Source of the DNA: Chloroherpetonaceae bacterium
GTDB taxonomy: Bacteria; Bacteroidota; Chlorobiia; Chlorobiales; Thermochlorobacteraceae
Direction of reading: 5' to 3'
Assembly: GCA_025056565.1 (NCBI GenBank)
Contig: JANWWA010000003.1
Coordinates: 1-64,000, forward strand
Length of the DNA: 64,000 bases
Part shown: in pieces, positions 35,454 to 45,188 of the stretch
Layout: each line of letters opens with the position of its first letter
Position numbering within the stretch: the stretch's first letter is position 1
Translations under genes and position numbers: made by a program
The notes under the pieces: generated by a model
Database searches by the model: none
What the model saw: the letters and a program-made list of their open reading frames with translations, nothing else
What the model was told of the DNA's origin: nothing

Positions 35454-37883
35454 ATGCAAATCGTTTGCAGAAAAGGTGTCGCTCTTGTGGTGTATTCAGC
35501 TATTGTTGCAAGTGCATTTGCAGAGCCTGCGTGGGCGCAAACAGCAGTGCTTTACGGCACAGTGCGCGACCGTGAAACAGGCGAGCCACTTCCCTCTGCT
35601 ACAGTGAAGGTGCAGGGCACAGCTCTCTGCACAAAAACCGATGCACAAGGCAAATATCGCTTAGAAGGCGTGCCCATCGGCAGGCTTGAGCTGCAAGCAA
35701 GTTTCGTTGGATACAAGCCAGAGACCATCTGGCTGCAGCGAACTGGTGCGGCGCAAGAAGTCAATTTCGCCCTGGAGCCGCACGAAGTAGAGAAAGCAGA
35801 AGTGGAGGTTCAATCGGAGCGAGAGCGGGCAGTGCTGCAGGCTGCTACTCAGTCAATTGCAACGATGAGTGCCGCTGACTTGGACAAACATCGTGGGCAG
35901 ACATTAGGTGAGACGCTCAGTCAGTTGCCGGGCGTAACCATCTTGCAAACTGGCCCCTCTATTGCAAAGCCCGTTGTGCGTGGGTTGCACAGTCAGCGCG
36001 TGCTAGTAATAAATGCGGGTGTGCGTCAGGAAGGGCAGCAGTGGGGAGCAGAGCACGCACCAGAGATTGACCCTTTTGCCGTGGCGAAAATTGAAGTGCT
36101 AAAAGGTGCGGCTAGCGTCGAGTACGGTGCTGATGCAATTGGCGGTGTAGTTCGCTTGGAGCCACGGTTGCTACCGACTGAAGCCAGTCCCAAAGGTGAA
36201 CTGACACTCAACCTCTTTAGCAACAACGCTCAAGGGGCATTGTCGGGACTTTTGGAGGGCAAATTAGGCGAGCAGATTGGTTGGCGTGTGCAAGCAAGTT
36301 GGCGTCGAGCAGGTGATGCAGCAGCACCAAGTTACTTCCTCACCAATACTGGCTTTACTGAACTCAATTTTTCAGCACACGCTGGTTACACAGGTGATTG
36401 GGGAGAACTCACAGCGTATTACAGCCGCTTTTCCACTGAACTGGGGATTTTGAAAAGTGCGCACATTGGTAATGTAACTGACCTTGTGCGCAGTATGCAA
36501 CGCTTGCAGCCCACTATCACCGACCCATTTTCATTTGCAATTGATTTTCCTCGTCAGCGCATTTCGCATGACTTGGTGTCGCTGCGGGCAAACCTGCAAA
36601 TGGCGACGCTGGGCAAAGTGCAACTAGCATATGGCTACCAGCAAAATATCCGTCAGGAATTTGATGCCCACGTGCCGATTGGCACTGACCCCAGCCGCCG
36701 TGAGGTGCCGGCCTTTGACCTCACGCTCTTTACGCACACTGCTGAAGCACGCTTTCAGCACAGTCCGATTGGCAAGCTTTTAGGCACAATCGGTGTGGCA
36801 CTAACGGCACAGTCGAACCACAACTTGGGACGTGCGGCATTGATTCCAAACTTTGCGGCCACAACCCTTGGCGGTTTCTGGCGAGAAGAATGGGTGCAGG
36901 ACAATTGGACGCTAAGCGCAGGCGTGCGATACGATGTGCGCTGGCAGTCGGCTTCGCCCTACGGCAGCAGCCGAATTGCGCAGCAACTGGCACGGGGCGA
37001 AATTCCAAACCAGCAGATGTTCCAAACCATAACGGGGGCACTGGGAGCAATCTGGCAGTTTGCCAAAGAGTGGTCACTGGCCGTGAATGTAGCGACAGCG
37101 TGGCGACCGCCCAGCATCAATGAGCTGTACAGCGACGGGGTGCATCATGGCACAGCACAATACGAAATTGGCAATCCGCGCCTTGATGTCGAGCGCAGCT
37201 TAGGCATTGATGCGACCTTGCGCCACTTCGGCATGCGCACACGCCTCGAGCTTTCTTTCTACCAAAACACAATCCTGAGCTTCATCTACCTCTTTCCACG
37301 CGTTGAGCCGATTATCACCATTCGAGGGGCGTTTCCAGCATTTGAGTATCAGCAAGCGAATGCCACGCTGCATGGCGTTGATGGCTTTTTTGAGTGGAAA
37401 GTGGCTGAGCATGTAGAGCTGTATGCCTCGCTTGCGCTGGTACGGGGCTGGAACGACAGACAGAATGAACCACTGATTGGGATGCCGTCAGATAGGCTCA
37501 CGCTGGGCACTCACCTCGACTTACCGGAACTGGCTGGACTGGAAAAGCCTTACCTCGAGATAAGCACAACACTCGTGCGACGGCAAGACTGGTATCCAAA
37601 GTTAGAGATGCCAGCGGAGTTGCCGCCTGCAGTCTCTGACCCAGAAGCCTATCAATTTTATGTGCAAAATCTCACTGCACCGCCAGCAGGCTATGGGCTA
37701 CTGAATCTAACGCTCGGCACAGAGTTTTCGCTGTGGGGACAACGTGCTGCGCTAATTGTCTCCGTGCATAACGCTCTTGACCAGCGCTACCGCAACTATC
37801 TCAGCCGCTATCGCTACTTCGCAGATGACCCCGGCAGAAATGTGATTGTGCGCTGGCAAGTCGCGTTTGGAGAGTTTCGCTAA
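35454..37883 (+). CDS. TonB-dependent outer-membrane receptor
   Basis: An 809-residue receptor. The signal peptide ends near AEPAWAQ (residue 28), and then comes a carboxypeptidase-regulatory-like N-domain (about 32-115; TVRDRETGEPLPSATVKVQG). The plug domain (about 130-245) has VVRGLHSQRVLVINAGVRQE and KGAASVEYGADAIGGVVRL, and the rest is the 22-strand barrel ending in VRWQVAFGEFR, a typical terminal aromatic strand. The ligand is not readable from sequence, but the MerC neighbour suggests a metal, probably zinc. ATG at 35454 is preferred to the TTG at 35439. A lipoprotein gene follows after 31 bp. Confidence 0.88.
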   Translation: MQIVCRKGVALVVYSAIVASAFAEPAWAQTAVLYGTVRDRETGEPLPSATVKVQGTALCTKTDAQGKYRLEGVPIGRLELQASFVGYKPETIWLQRTGAAQEVNFALEPHEVEKAEVEVQSERERAVLQAATQSIATMSAADLDKHRGQTLGETLSQLPGVTILQTGPSIAKPVVRGLHSQRVLVINAGVRQEGQQWGAEHAPEIDPFAVAKIEVLKGAASVEYGADAIGGVVRLEPRLLPTEASPKGELTLNLFSNNAQGALSGLLEGKLGEQIGWRVQASWRRAGDAAAPSYFLTNTGFTELNFSAHAGYTGDWGELTAYYSRFSTELGILKSAHIGNVTDLVRSMQRLQPTITDPFSFAIDFPRQRISHDLVSLRANLQMATLGKVQLAYGYQQNIRQEFDAHVPIGTDPSRREVPAFDLTLFTHTAEARFQHSPIGKLLGTIGVALTAQSNHNLGRAALIPNFAATTLGGFWREEWVQDNWTLSAGVRYDVRWQSASPYGSSRIAQQLARGEIPNQQMFQTITGALGAIWQFAKEWSLAVNVATAWRPPSINELYSDGVHHGTAQYEIGNPRLDVERSLGIDATLRHFGMRTRLELSFYQNTILSFIYLFPRVEPIITIRGAFPAFEYQQANATLHGVDGFFEWKVAEHVELYASLALVRGWNDRQNEPLIGMPSDRLTLGTHLDLPELAGLEKPYLEISTTLVRRQDWYPKLEMPAELPPAVSDPEAYQFYVQNLTAPPAGYGLLNLTLGTEFSLWGQRAALIVSVHNALDQRYRNYLSRYRYFADDPGRNVIVRWQVAFGEFR
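35455..35469. promoter_or_regulatory. Palindrome overlapping the start of the TonB receptor gene
   Basis: TGCAA-ATCGT-TTGCA, identical in arms and spacing to the site at 34991-35005, begins one base inside the ATG at 35454. A TATTTTTG element (35444-35451), which fits TAnnTTTG, lies directly before it, although no TTTG minus-33 box is seen. Confidence 0.5.
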
Positions 37884-37914
37884 AAATTTTCATTAACCTA
37901 AACAGTGGAGGACA

Positions 37915-38505
37915 ATGACTTACACAAAACTGCGAATCGTTCGCAACTCAAGCTTAACCTTGCTGCTCTTGGCGTTGCTAGCACTAACCAGCTGCCGCCG
38001 CACCGATAACCCCGCTGATGCAAGAGAGCAGGAGAAAATCACAACGCTCAAACTAAAACTGACGCCGACCACAGGCGGTGCACCAGTAGAAGCCACTTGG
38101 CGCGACCTTGATGGGCCAGGAGGCAATCCGCCGACGATTACGCCACTAAACTTGCGTGCAGGGGTAACCTACAACGGCGAAGTGGAAGTCAAGGACGAGT
38201 CTAAAAACCCGGCAGAAGACAAGACCGAAGAGATTGAAGAAGAGGGTGATGAGCATCTCTTTATCTACACCGTTGGTGGCAATGCAGCAGGGCGGCTCAT
38301 CATCACTCGCACCGATAGGGATAGAAACGGACTGGAAATTGGTCTGAAATATCGGGCACAAGTTACTGCAGGCGGTGCGACTGATGGCACCTTGCGCGTG
38401 GTGCTCTATCACTATTCTGGCTCTGTGCGCAAAACCGCTGCCTATTCACCCAGCAACGAAATTGACATTGACGCTACATTTCGTGTAAATATCGCTGCAC
38501 AGTAA
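37915..38505 (+). CDS. Lipoprotein associated with the TonB receptor
   Basis: A 196-residue lipoprotein: the signal LLLLALLALTSC has a lipobox with Cys27. The mature part contains WRDLDGPGGNPPTITPLNL, TEEIEEEGDEHLFIYTVGG and a beta-rich C-terminal region ending ATFRVNIAAQ. Similar proteins, sometimes annotated as type 1 periplasmic-binding-fold lipoproteins, lie next to such receptors in Bacteroidetes. The strong SD AGTGGAGGACA precedes the ATG. It probably acts in the periplasm or at the outer membrane together with the receptor; this is inference from position. Confidence 0.75.
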   Translation: MTYTKLRIVRNSSLTLLLLALLALTSCRRTDNPADAREQEKITTLKLKLTPTTGGAPVEATWRDLDGPGGNPPTITPLNLRAGVTYNGEVEVKDESKNPAEDKTEEIEEEGDEHLFIYTVGGNAAGRLIITRTDRDRNGLEIGLKYRAQVTAGGATDGTLRVVLYHYSGSVRKTAAYSPSNEIDIDATFRVNIAAQ

Positions 38506-38709
38506 AAAGTGGAATTCTCGCAGAGGGGCAGTCTCCCCCGTCCTGCCTCTATGCAAAAAACGTGAGCAAGCATCAAGCTGACTACTGTCACCCAACAGGG
38601 GCGTAATAGTGAGGGAACATCATAGCCATCTCTGCAACAGGCCACTTACAGGCGGGAAAGGAATGCAGGCAATTATTAAATTTGCTGCAAAAACGGTTCA
38701 CCGCTTAGA

Positions 38710-39678
38710 ATGTCAGAACAACCAACCACCGTCATCACGGGTGCTGCAGGGTTCTTAGGCTCACACCTTTGCGACCGCTTTCTCCAAGAAGGACATCGAG
38801 TGATTGGTATTGATAACTTCATTACAGGCAGCCCTGACAACATTGCACATCTGTTTGGCAACCCAAACTTCAAGTTTATTCGCCACGATGTCTCAAATTT
38901 TATTTATGTGGAGGGACGAGTCGATAACGTCCTGCACTTTGCCTCGCCTGCTAGCCCAGTTGATTATGTCAAAATCCCGATTCAAACGCTAAAAGTTGGC
39001 TCGCTAGGCACGCATAACACGCTGGGCTTGGCTAAGGCTAAAAAAGCACGCTACATGCTGGCTTCGACATCTGAAGTCTATGGCGACCCGCTCGAGCACC
39101 CGCAAAAAGAAACTTACTGGGGGCATGTCAATCCAATCGGCATACGCGGTTGCTACGACGAAGCCAAGCGCTTTGCCGAAGCGATGACAATGGCCTATCA
39201 CCGCCATCACGGCTTGGACACACGCATTCTACGCATCTTTAACACCTACGGGGAACGAATGCGCTTGGATGATGGACGCGCATTACCGTCGTTTGTGAGT
39301 TCCGCCATCAAAGGCGAACCGATGACCGTGTTTGGCGATGGTTCACAGACAAGAAGTTTCTGCTATGTCTCTGACCTCGTGGAAGGCGTCTGGCGACTCT
39401 TGCACACCGAGATTTACGAGCCTGTAAACATTGGTAACCCGAGTGAGATTACGATTTTGGATTTTGCAAAGGAAGTGCAAGCGATTGTGCGTGAGCTAAC
39501 TGGTAAGGAAGTTCCAATTACATTTAAGCCATTGCCAGCCGACGACCCCAGGCAACGCCGCCCTGACATTACCCGTGCGCGTGAAGTCTTAGGATGGGAG
39601 CCAAAAGTAGACCGCGCCGAAGGCTTGCGCCGCACGATTACATACTTCCTAAAACAAGCTGGGCAGCTTCCTGACTGA
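38710..39678 (+). CDS. UDP-glucuronate decarboxylase type NAD-dependent epimerase
   Basis: A 322-residue extended short-chain dehydrogenase. The NAD-binding start [35 protein letters not shown], the catalytic [11 protein letters not shown] (Tyr-x3-Lys) and [16 protein letters not shown] match the UDP-glucuronate decarboxylases that make UDP-xylose. The product would feed surface polysaccharide. A GT87 gene starts 2 bp downstream and folD overlaps that gene by 4 bp, so the three form a tight group. Confidence 0.88.
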   Translation: MSEQPTTVITGAAGFLGSHLCDRFLQEGHRVIGIDNFITGSPDNIAHLFGNPNFKFIRHDVSNFIYVEGRVDNVLHFASPASPVDYVKIPIQTLKVGSLGTHNTLGLAKAKKARYMLASTSEVYGDPLEHPQKETYWGHVNPIGIRGCYDEAKRFAEAMTMAYHRHHGLDTRILRIFNTYGERMRLDDGRALPSFVSSAIKGEPMTVFGDGSQTRSFCYVSDLVEGVWRLLHTEIYEPVNIGNPSEITILDFAKEVQAIVRELTGKEVPITFKPLPADDPRQRRPDITRAREVLGWEPKVDRAEGLRRTITYFLKQAGQLPD

Positions 39679-39680
39679 AA

Positions 39681-41033
39681 ATGCTCGCACGCTTGCGCTC
39701 AAATGGCTTTCCTATTCTTCGGATTGGACTCTATGTCCTCATTGCCGTTGCAATTTTGCTCGAAGCAATCAAGCCCATTCATCGCGGCAAAGACTTGGGC
39801 GTGTTTATTCATGCCGCACGCCTGATGTTGGAGAAGAAAAACATCTACCAAATTCCAACGCCCGAAGGACACCCATACAAGTATCCGCCGTTTTATGCCG
39901 TGCTACACATTCCGCTGGTATTTGTGCCCGTAGAACTGGCTGTCGTGGCTTGGAATGTCTTTACTGTGGTGCTCTTTTCGCTCTCGCTCCGCTGGTTTTA
40001 CGAATACCTGACTGGCGAGACCTTTTCTACGCTTCCTCTGAAGCAACAGTGGATATTAGGCACGCTGACCACGTTGCTATGTGCGCGCTTTGTGCTCTAT
40101 CATCTGACACTGGCGCAAGCGAACATTCCCGTTATGGCGCTTAGCATTTGGGCACTGCGATGCCTGCGTCAAAACAAAGCCATCGCAGGGGGCTTCTGGC
40201 TGGGTCTGGCAATTGCAATCAAGCTACTTGTGGCGCCACTGGCTTTCTGGCTACTTTTGCAGCGCAGGGTGCGTGCGCTCGGGGGAGTCATGCTTGGCGT
40301 CGCTGCATCCGTGCTCTTCCCGACGATTGTGTTGGGCGTGGAAACCAATGTGGCCTATCACCGCGATTGGCTACAAGATTTCTTCTTCGGCAAACTTCAC
40401 CGCTTGGAAGAGTGGACAGATGTAACAAATGTCTCGCCTCATGTGCAGCTCTATCGCTGGTTTAGTGATGCAGTGGCGTTTGAACATAACGGAAACCCTG
40501 TGCGCCTGACGCTCTGGCACATCTCGCCAGAGATGCTGCAACTGGCGAGTGCGCTGCTCACGCTTGCACTGCTCAGCATCATACCGTTGTATGCCTTCTG
40601 TTTTCGCAATTATAGCGCGCTTGTAAGGGAAGGGGGTGGGGCGGCACTGGTTTTTGCCTTGATTCCACTGCTGGCAAGCATCTCACAAAAGCACTATTTC
40701 GTTCTGCTCATGCCCAGTTGCCTCTATGCTGCCTACCTTTGGCATCTTCGGCGCTTGCAGAGCCGCAGGTTTTACTGGCTTGTGGCGCTATTTTTTGCAA
40801 CCACGACACTCACTGCCGATGGCTTTTGCGGAATGTATCTCAGCCAATTGCTGACGGGACATGGTATCCTCCCTTTCGGCGTTCTACTGATGATTGCTGC
40901 ACTGTTTTGCGCAGGCTTTGATTTGGAGAAAACGCTGCACGCTGCCCGAAGTGGCAACGGAGAAAGTAACTTGCAGCGTGCGATGGTCGCTTCAAGCTTA
41001 ATTGCCACCACAAAAAAACCAACTGCACAATGA
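39681..41033 (+). CDS. Membrane glycosyltransferase of the GT87 (DUF2029) family
   Basis: A 450-residue protein with about ten predicted membrane helices. The early part has HRGKDLGVFIHAARLMLEKKNIYQIPTPEGHPYKYPP, containing the acidic active-site region common to these GT-C mannosyl- or arabinofuranosyl-transferases. It uses lipid-linked sugars on the outer face of the membrane (family knowledge). It is translationally coupled to folD by a 4-bp overlap, which need not mean a shared function. Confidence 0.8.
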   Translation: MLARLRSNGFPILRIGLYVLIAVAILLEAIKPIHRGKDLGVFIHAARLMLEKKNIYQIPTPEGHPYKYPPFYAVLHIPLVFVPVELAVVAWNVFTVVLFSLSLRWFYEYLTGETFSTLPLKQQWILGTLTTLLCARFVLYHLTLAQANIPVMALSIWALRCLRQNKAIAGGFWLGLAIAIKLLVAPLAFWLLLQRRVRALGGVMLGVAASVLFPTIVLGVETNVAYHRDWLQDFFFGKLHRLEEWTDVTNVSPHVQLYRWFSDAVAFEHNGNPVRLTLWHISPEMLQLASALLTLALLSIIPLYAFCFRNYSALVREGGGAALVFALIPLLASISQKHYFVLLMPSCLYAAYLWHLRRLQSRRFYWLVALFFATTTLTADGFCGMYLSQLLTGHGILPFGVLLMIAALFCAGFDLEKTLHAARSGNGESNLQRAMVASSLIATTKKPTAQ

Positions 41034-41920
41034 TTTTGCTCGATGGCAAAAAAATCTCAGACGAGATTAAGTCTGAGCTTGCGCAGCAAATTGCGGCGCT
41101 GCGTGCGCAAACGGGTGAGGTGCCTGGATTAGCAGTGATCTTAGTGGGTGAAAATCCTGCTTCACAGATTTATGTGCGCAACAAAGCAAAGGCATGCGCT
41201 GAGGTCGGGATTCGCTCTACGGTCATTGAACTGCCGGAGCATATTTCGCAGGCAGAGCTTTTGGAGAAAATTGCAGCACTAAACGCCGATGCGTCGGTGC
41301 ATGGCATTTTGGTGCAGCAGCCTTTGCCTAAGCAGATTGATGACTTTGCTGTAACGCTAGCGATTGCACCCCACAAGGATGTGGACGGCTTTCACCCAGA
41401 AAATGTAGGGCGACTGGTAATTGGTCGTCTCGAGGATTGCTTTGTGAGCTGCACGCCTTTCGGGGTGTTGGAACTTTTGAGGCGATACCGAATTGAAACG
41501 GCAGGCAAGCACTGTGTGGTTTTAGGGCGCAGCAATATCGTTGGCAAGCCAATGGCAAACCTGATGCTACAGAAATTGGAGGGAATGAACGCAACGGTTA
41601 CCGTTTGCCACTCGGCTTCGCACGATATTCCATCGCTGACTAAGCAAGCAGACATCTTGATTGCGGCAATTGGCAAGGCGCACTTTGTGAAGGCAGAAAT
41701 GGTGAAAGCAGGAGCCGTCGTGATTGACGTGGGTATTAACCGCATTGCCGATTCGACAACCAAGTCAGGCACACGCATTGTAGGTGATGTAGATTTTGAT
41801 GCCGTCTCAAAGGTTGCTTCAGCGATTACGCCTGTGCCCGGCGGCGTTGGCCCAATGACGATTGCTATGCTGTTGCAGAACACCGTGAAATCCTTTTTGC
41901 GCATGATGCAAAAGTCATAA
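41030..41920 (+). CDS. folD: Bifunctional methylenetetrahydrofolate dehydrogenase/cyclohydrolase FolD
   Basis: A 296-residue FolD, which interconverts 5,10-methylene-, methenyl- and 10-formyl-tetrahydrofolate. Seen are VILVGENPASQIYVRNKAKA with the catalytic Lys region, VQQPLPKQIDDF, PHKDVDGFHPENVG, the NADP fold CVVLGRSNIVGKPMANLML and the ending VPGGVGPMTIAMLLQNTV. The length is usual. The start overlaps the previous stop by 4 bp. Confidence 0.95.
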   Translation: MILLDGKKISDEIKSELAQQIAALRAQTGEVPGLAVILVGENPASQIYVRNKAKACAEVGIRSTVIELPEHISQAELLEKIAALNADASVHGILVQQPLPKQIDDFAVTLAIAPHKDVDGFHPENVGRLVIGRLEDCFVSCTPFGVLELLRRYRIETAGKHCVVLGRSNIVGKPMANLMLQKLEGMNATVTVCHSASHDIPSLTKQADILIAAIGKAHFVKAEMVKAGAVVIDVGINRIADSTTKSGTRIVGDVDFDAVSKVASAITPVPGGVGPMTIAMLLQNTVKSFLRMMQKS

Positions 41921-41989
41921 GAAATCGGCACAGAGATGCACTGAAAGTGCGCTCGAGCGCTCTGACCTACATCTCAACACAAACTGACA

Positions 41990-42958
41990 ATGCGACACAA
42001 GACCTTTCTTTTCACTACAATTGCATGTGCGTGGCTGCTGAGCCTGCTCCACTTCTATGGCTGTGGAGGGTCAAGCTCCCAGCCTATGCGTCCGAAAATT
42101 GGCTATGTGCTCATGGTGCGAGATGCCACGCTGGAAGAAGCCCGTCGCGGTTTCTTTGATGCCTTGCGCGACTCTGGCTTTGAGCAGGGAAAAACGCTCG
42201 AGGTAATTGACCAGAATGCTGAGGGCGACATTGCAAATCTCAATCAAATTCTGGACTACTTTTTAGCGCAACGCGTGATGCTCATTGCCACAAATCCGAC
42301 TGTTGCAACCGTTGCCGCCGTGAGCAAAACGCAAACTGTGCCAATTTGTATGATGGTCTCACCGCGCCCTGACTTAGCGGCGCTTTCAAAGTCGCCAAGC
42401 GAAGCGCCTAAGAATCTGTTTGGCGTCTATGAAACCCTAAGCTACATTGATACCAGCATCGCCCTCATCAAAGATGTGTTCCCAAATGCCAAGCGTATCG
42501 GCACGATTTTTAACACCAGTGAGCCAAACTCGGTCAATGCAATGAACCGACTGCGCGCAATGTGCAACCTCTTGGGGTATGAGCTAATTGAAGCAGGTAT
42601 CACGAACTCAAACGAATCCCAGCAAGCCGCACAGAATTTGCTGTCCAAAAACATCGATGTGTTTTTTGCCTTGCCAGACAACATTATTTTCTCCAGCTTC
42701 GAGACCATCAAGCAAACACTGGACAGCAAGCGTGTGCCAATTGTGACCTCTGAAGTTGGACTGGTAAAGCGGGGAGCACTCTTTGCCTACGGAGCAGATA
42801 TGTATGAATGGGGTCGGCAGGCAGGTCAAATTGCAGTTCGCATTCTTAGGGGCGAATCAGGACGGCTGGAAGAGGTGCGCGTGCGCAAACGCGTCTTCAA
42901 TGCCCGCATTGCCGAAACCTTCAATCTCCCTATTCCAGAAAGCTTTCAGCGGCTCTGA
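41990..42958 (+). CDS. ABC-type substrate-binding lipoprotein (PF04392 family)
   Basis: A 322-residue lipoprotein: hydrophobic signal with lipobox FYGC (Cys near residue 25), then a two-lobed periplasmic-binding fold. Seen are [37 protein letters not shown] and [22 protein letters not shown]04392 proteins bind amino acids or small organics for ABC transporters, but no permease or ATPase gene is adjacent. The C-terminus overlaps the converging coaD gene by 13 bp (42946-42958). Confidence 0.82.
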   Translation: MRHKTFLFTTIACAWLLSLLHFYGCGGSSSQPMRPKIGYVLMVRDATLEEARRGFFDALRDSGFEQGKTLEVIDQNAEGDIANLNQILDYFLAQRVMLIATNPTVATVAAVSKTQTVPICMMVSPRPDLAALSKSPSEAPKNLFGVYETLSYIDTSIALIKDVFPNAKRIGTIFNTSEPNSVNAMNRLRAMCNLLGYELIEAGITNSNESQQAAQNLLSKNIDVFFALPDNIIFSSFETIKQTLDSKRVPIVTSEVGLVKRGALFAYGADMYEWGRQAGQIAVRILRGESGRLEEVRVRKRVFNARIAETFNLPIPESFQRL

Positions 42959-43449
42959 TTCGCACTCGAGTAGCCGAACTTGTGCTGCAAGGCGCGCACC
43001 ACAGGCGGCGGCACAAAATCAGAAACATCACCGCCCAAGCTTGCAACTTCCCGAATGATGGAGGAAGTAAGGTAAGTGTATTTTTCATTCGGCATCAAAA
43101 ATACGGTGGTAATCTCTGGACAGAGATGGCGATTCATTAGCGCAATTTGAAACTCATACTCAAAATCTGCAACCTGACGCAAGCCGCGAATAATAGCGTG
43201 GGCACCTTTTTTTCGTGCATAGTCAATAAGCAACCCGCCCTCGAATTTCTCCACATACACACGCTCATAGTTTGCAACGGATTCCTGTATCATCGCAAGG
43301 CGTTCATCAAGCGTAAAGAGCGTTTTTTTCTGGCTATTGACAGCTACAACAATGCTAACCTCATCAAAGATGCTGAGTGCACGCTCCAGCACGTCAATAT
43401 GCCCGAAAGTAAATGGGTCAAAAGTGCCCGGATAGATTGCGTGTTTCAT
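42946..43449 (-). CDS. coaD: Phosphopantetheine adenylyltransferase
   Basis: A 167-residue CoaD for the fourth step of coenzyme A synthesis. [21 protein letters not shown] with the nucleotidyltransferase motif [16 protein letters not shown] and the late [22 protein letters not shown] are all in place. Convergent with the lipoprotein gene, with a 13-bp overlap at the ends. Together with rsmD (40 bp upstream) it forms the common rsmD-coaD pair. Confidence 0.95.
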   Translation of the reverse strand: MKHAIYPGTFDPFTFGHIDVLERALSIFDEVSIVVAVNSQKKTLFTLDERLAMIQESVANYERVYVEKFEGGLLIDYARKKGAHAIIRGLRQVADFEYEFQIALMNRHLCPEITTVFLMPNEKYTYLTSSIIREVASLGGDVSDFVPPPVVRALQHKFGYSSANQSR

Positions 43450-43488
43450 CTCGACTGGCTTTCTTGGCGCCGATGGGCACGCTCTCTT

Positions 43489-44052
43489 TTAGTGTGCTGC
43501 AGGCGCTGGTTTATCGTTCGGAGAAAAGAAACTCAAGACGGTCGTGCCGAATGTTTTTTGCAGTTCAAACTCACGGTGCATTGCAAATTGCTGGCTCCGA
43601 TGATGCTCCAAAACAAGATAGCCGCCTTCTCGGAGTAAGTTGCGTGAAAAAATTTTCTCGAGCAAACGGTGATGCGCACTGAATTTGTAAGGCGGATCTG
43701 CAAAGATGAGGTCGTACTGCTCAGTGGTCTTGTCCAAAAAATGCATTGCGTCAATACGCCAAACTTTGGCTTGTGCACTAAGTGAGAAGGCAGCCAAAGA
43801 TTGCTGAATGGCTCTGGCGGCTTCAGGGAGATGCTCGACAAAGGTGCAAAATGCAGCGCCACGGCTAAGGGCTTCTATACCCAAAATACCACTGCCAGCA
43901 AAGAGGTCGAGTACATAGAGATTCTCAAAATCAATGCGAGCGGCTAAGGTGTCAAAAAGGGTTTGCCGCACTCGGTCGGTTGTGGGACGCACATCTTGAG
44001 AACTGATGGTGCGAACAGTGCGCCGCTTCAATTTGCCTGCAATGATTCGCAT
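43489..44052 (-). CDS. rsmD: 16S rRNA (guanine966-N2)-methyltransferase RsmD
   Basis: A 187-residue methyltransferase. MRIIAGKLKRRTVRTI, RPTTDRVRQTLFDTL, the SAM site VLDLFAGSGILGIEALSRGA and the catalytic motif LIFADPPYKF are typical of RsmD. It modifies G966 of 16S rRNA during small-subunit assembly. It precedes coaD, as in many genomes. Confidence 0.93.
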   Translation of the reverse strand: MRIIAGKLKRRTVRTISSQDVRPTTDRVRQTLFDTLAARIDFENLYVLDLFAGSGILGIEALSRGAAFCTFVEHLPEAARAIQQSLAAFSLSAQAKVWRIDAMHFLDKTTEQYDLIFADPPYKFSAHHRLLEKIFSRNLLREGGYLVLEHHRSQQFAMHREFELQKTFGTTVLSFFSPNDKPAPAAH

Positions 44053-44118
44053 CGTCGCAAAGTGAGAAGTTGTGCCGCACCTGTCTCCAAAAAATAGGCT
44101 CAGAAAGTTATGCAGACT

Positions 44119-45036
44119 TCAAAAATCGCCGAATTGCGTAGGTGGCAATTCCAGCAAGGCTTTTTCTGCCAGTTCCTTTGAAGGTGGCTTGCCATGCCAA
44201 TTGCTACCGTCAGGCATTGTGCCTTCAAAGAAAGAGACCCCCTTGCCCATTGTGGTTTTTGCCAAAATCACAACTGGCTTACCATGCCCACATTGGGCTT
44301 GTGCAGCTTTGACAGTATCAATCACGCTGGCCATAGAATTACCGTCGCAATGAAACACATGCCAGCCGAAGGCTTCCCACTTGTCTGCAAACGGTTCGAT
44401 ATTCATCACTTTGCTCACTTCGCCATCAATCTGCTGATTGTTCCAATCCACAATACCGATGAGGTTATCAACCTTGTGATGGGCGGCAAACATGGCCGCT
44501 TCCCAGATTTGCCCTTCTTGGCACTCGCCATCACCCATTAGGCAATAGACAAGGTATGGGTTTTTGTCCAAGCGAAAGGCCAGTGCAGCACCCACAGCGA
44601 CGGAAAGCCCTTGCCCCAGCGAGCCAGAGGCTACGCGAATGCCGGGCAAGTGCGTATCGGTGGCAGGGTGTCCTTGCAAGCGAGAGTTGATTTTGCGAAA
44701 TGTAGCAAGCTCAGAGAGGGGAAAGTAGCCAGCGCGTGCCAACGCTGCATACCAAATCGGTGAAATGTGTCCGTTGGAGAGGAACAGAAAGTCTTGGTCT
44801 TTGCCGCTCCAAAAAGTCTCGGGATTGTGGCGCAAAAGATGAAAGTAAAGCGCGGTGAAAACGTCGGCCATACCCAGTGAACCGCCTGTATGACCTGACT
44901 GCGCCATAGCCAGCATTCGCACCACATCACGACGGAGTTGGCGGGCCAGTTCTTCCAGTTCTTCAAGGGTGTTGAGGCGGGAGACAGTTCTGCCTTTTGA
45001 AGGCTGCAAGGCAGGCGGGTCTATGACAGCTATCAT
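44119..45036 (-). CDS. Transketolase, N-terminal (TPP-binding) subunit
   Basis: A 305-residue protein equal to the first half of transketolase. It has AQSGHTGGSLGMADVFTALY, PATDTHLPGIRVASGSLGQG and the TPP/metal motif GDGECQEGQIWEAAM ... DWNNQQIDG. The second half (pyrimidine-binding and C-domain) is not next to it in the window. Split transketolases work as complexes of two subunits. It would serve the pentose-phosphate pathway and, where present, CO2-fixing or aromatic synthesis routes. Confidence 0.85.
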   Translation of the reverse strand: MIAVIDPPALQPSKGRTVSRLNTLEELEELARQLRRDVVRMLAMAQSGHTGGSLGMADVFTALYFHLLRHNPETFWSGKDQDFLFLSNGHISPIWYAALARAGYFPLSELATFRKINSRLQGHPATDTHLPGIRVASGSLGQGLSVAVGAALAFRLDKNPYLVYCLMGDGECQEGQIWEAAMFAAHHKVDNLIGIVDWNNQQIDGEVSKVMNIEPFADKWEAFGWHVFHCDGNSMASVIDTVKAAQAQCGHGKPVVILAKTTMGKGVSFFEGTMPDGSNWHGKPPSKELAEKALLELPPTQFGDF

Positions 45037-45188
45037 CTTTGCTGGTGTATTTGAATTGTTGGTCTCGAAAACTGCTATAAAAAGGAAACAAAAATTTACC
45101 CAAAGCGTTGGTGATGCGCTTCACCGTAGCAAGCCTCACTCTGACAGCGCCAAGCAAAAAGGGGAGAAAAAGCCGACGAGACTGGCAC

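Noticed and set aside
38520-38570. GC-rich hairpin-like stretch after the receptor lipoprotein
   Set aside because: The arms contain bulges and mismatches and there is no T run, so it is not a convincing terminator.
41392-41931. A 179-codon minus-strand frame over folD
   Set aside because: It is complementary to intact folD coding sequence.
43147-43638. A 163-codon plus-strand frame over coaD/rsmD
   Set aside because: Both minus-strand genes are certain and explain the open frame.
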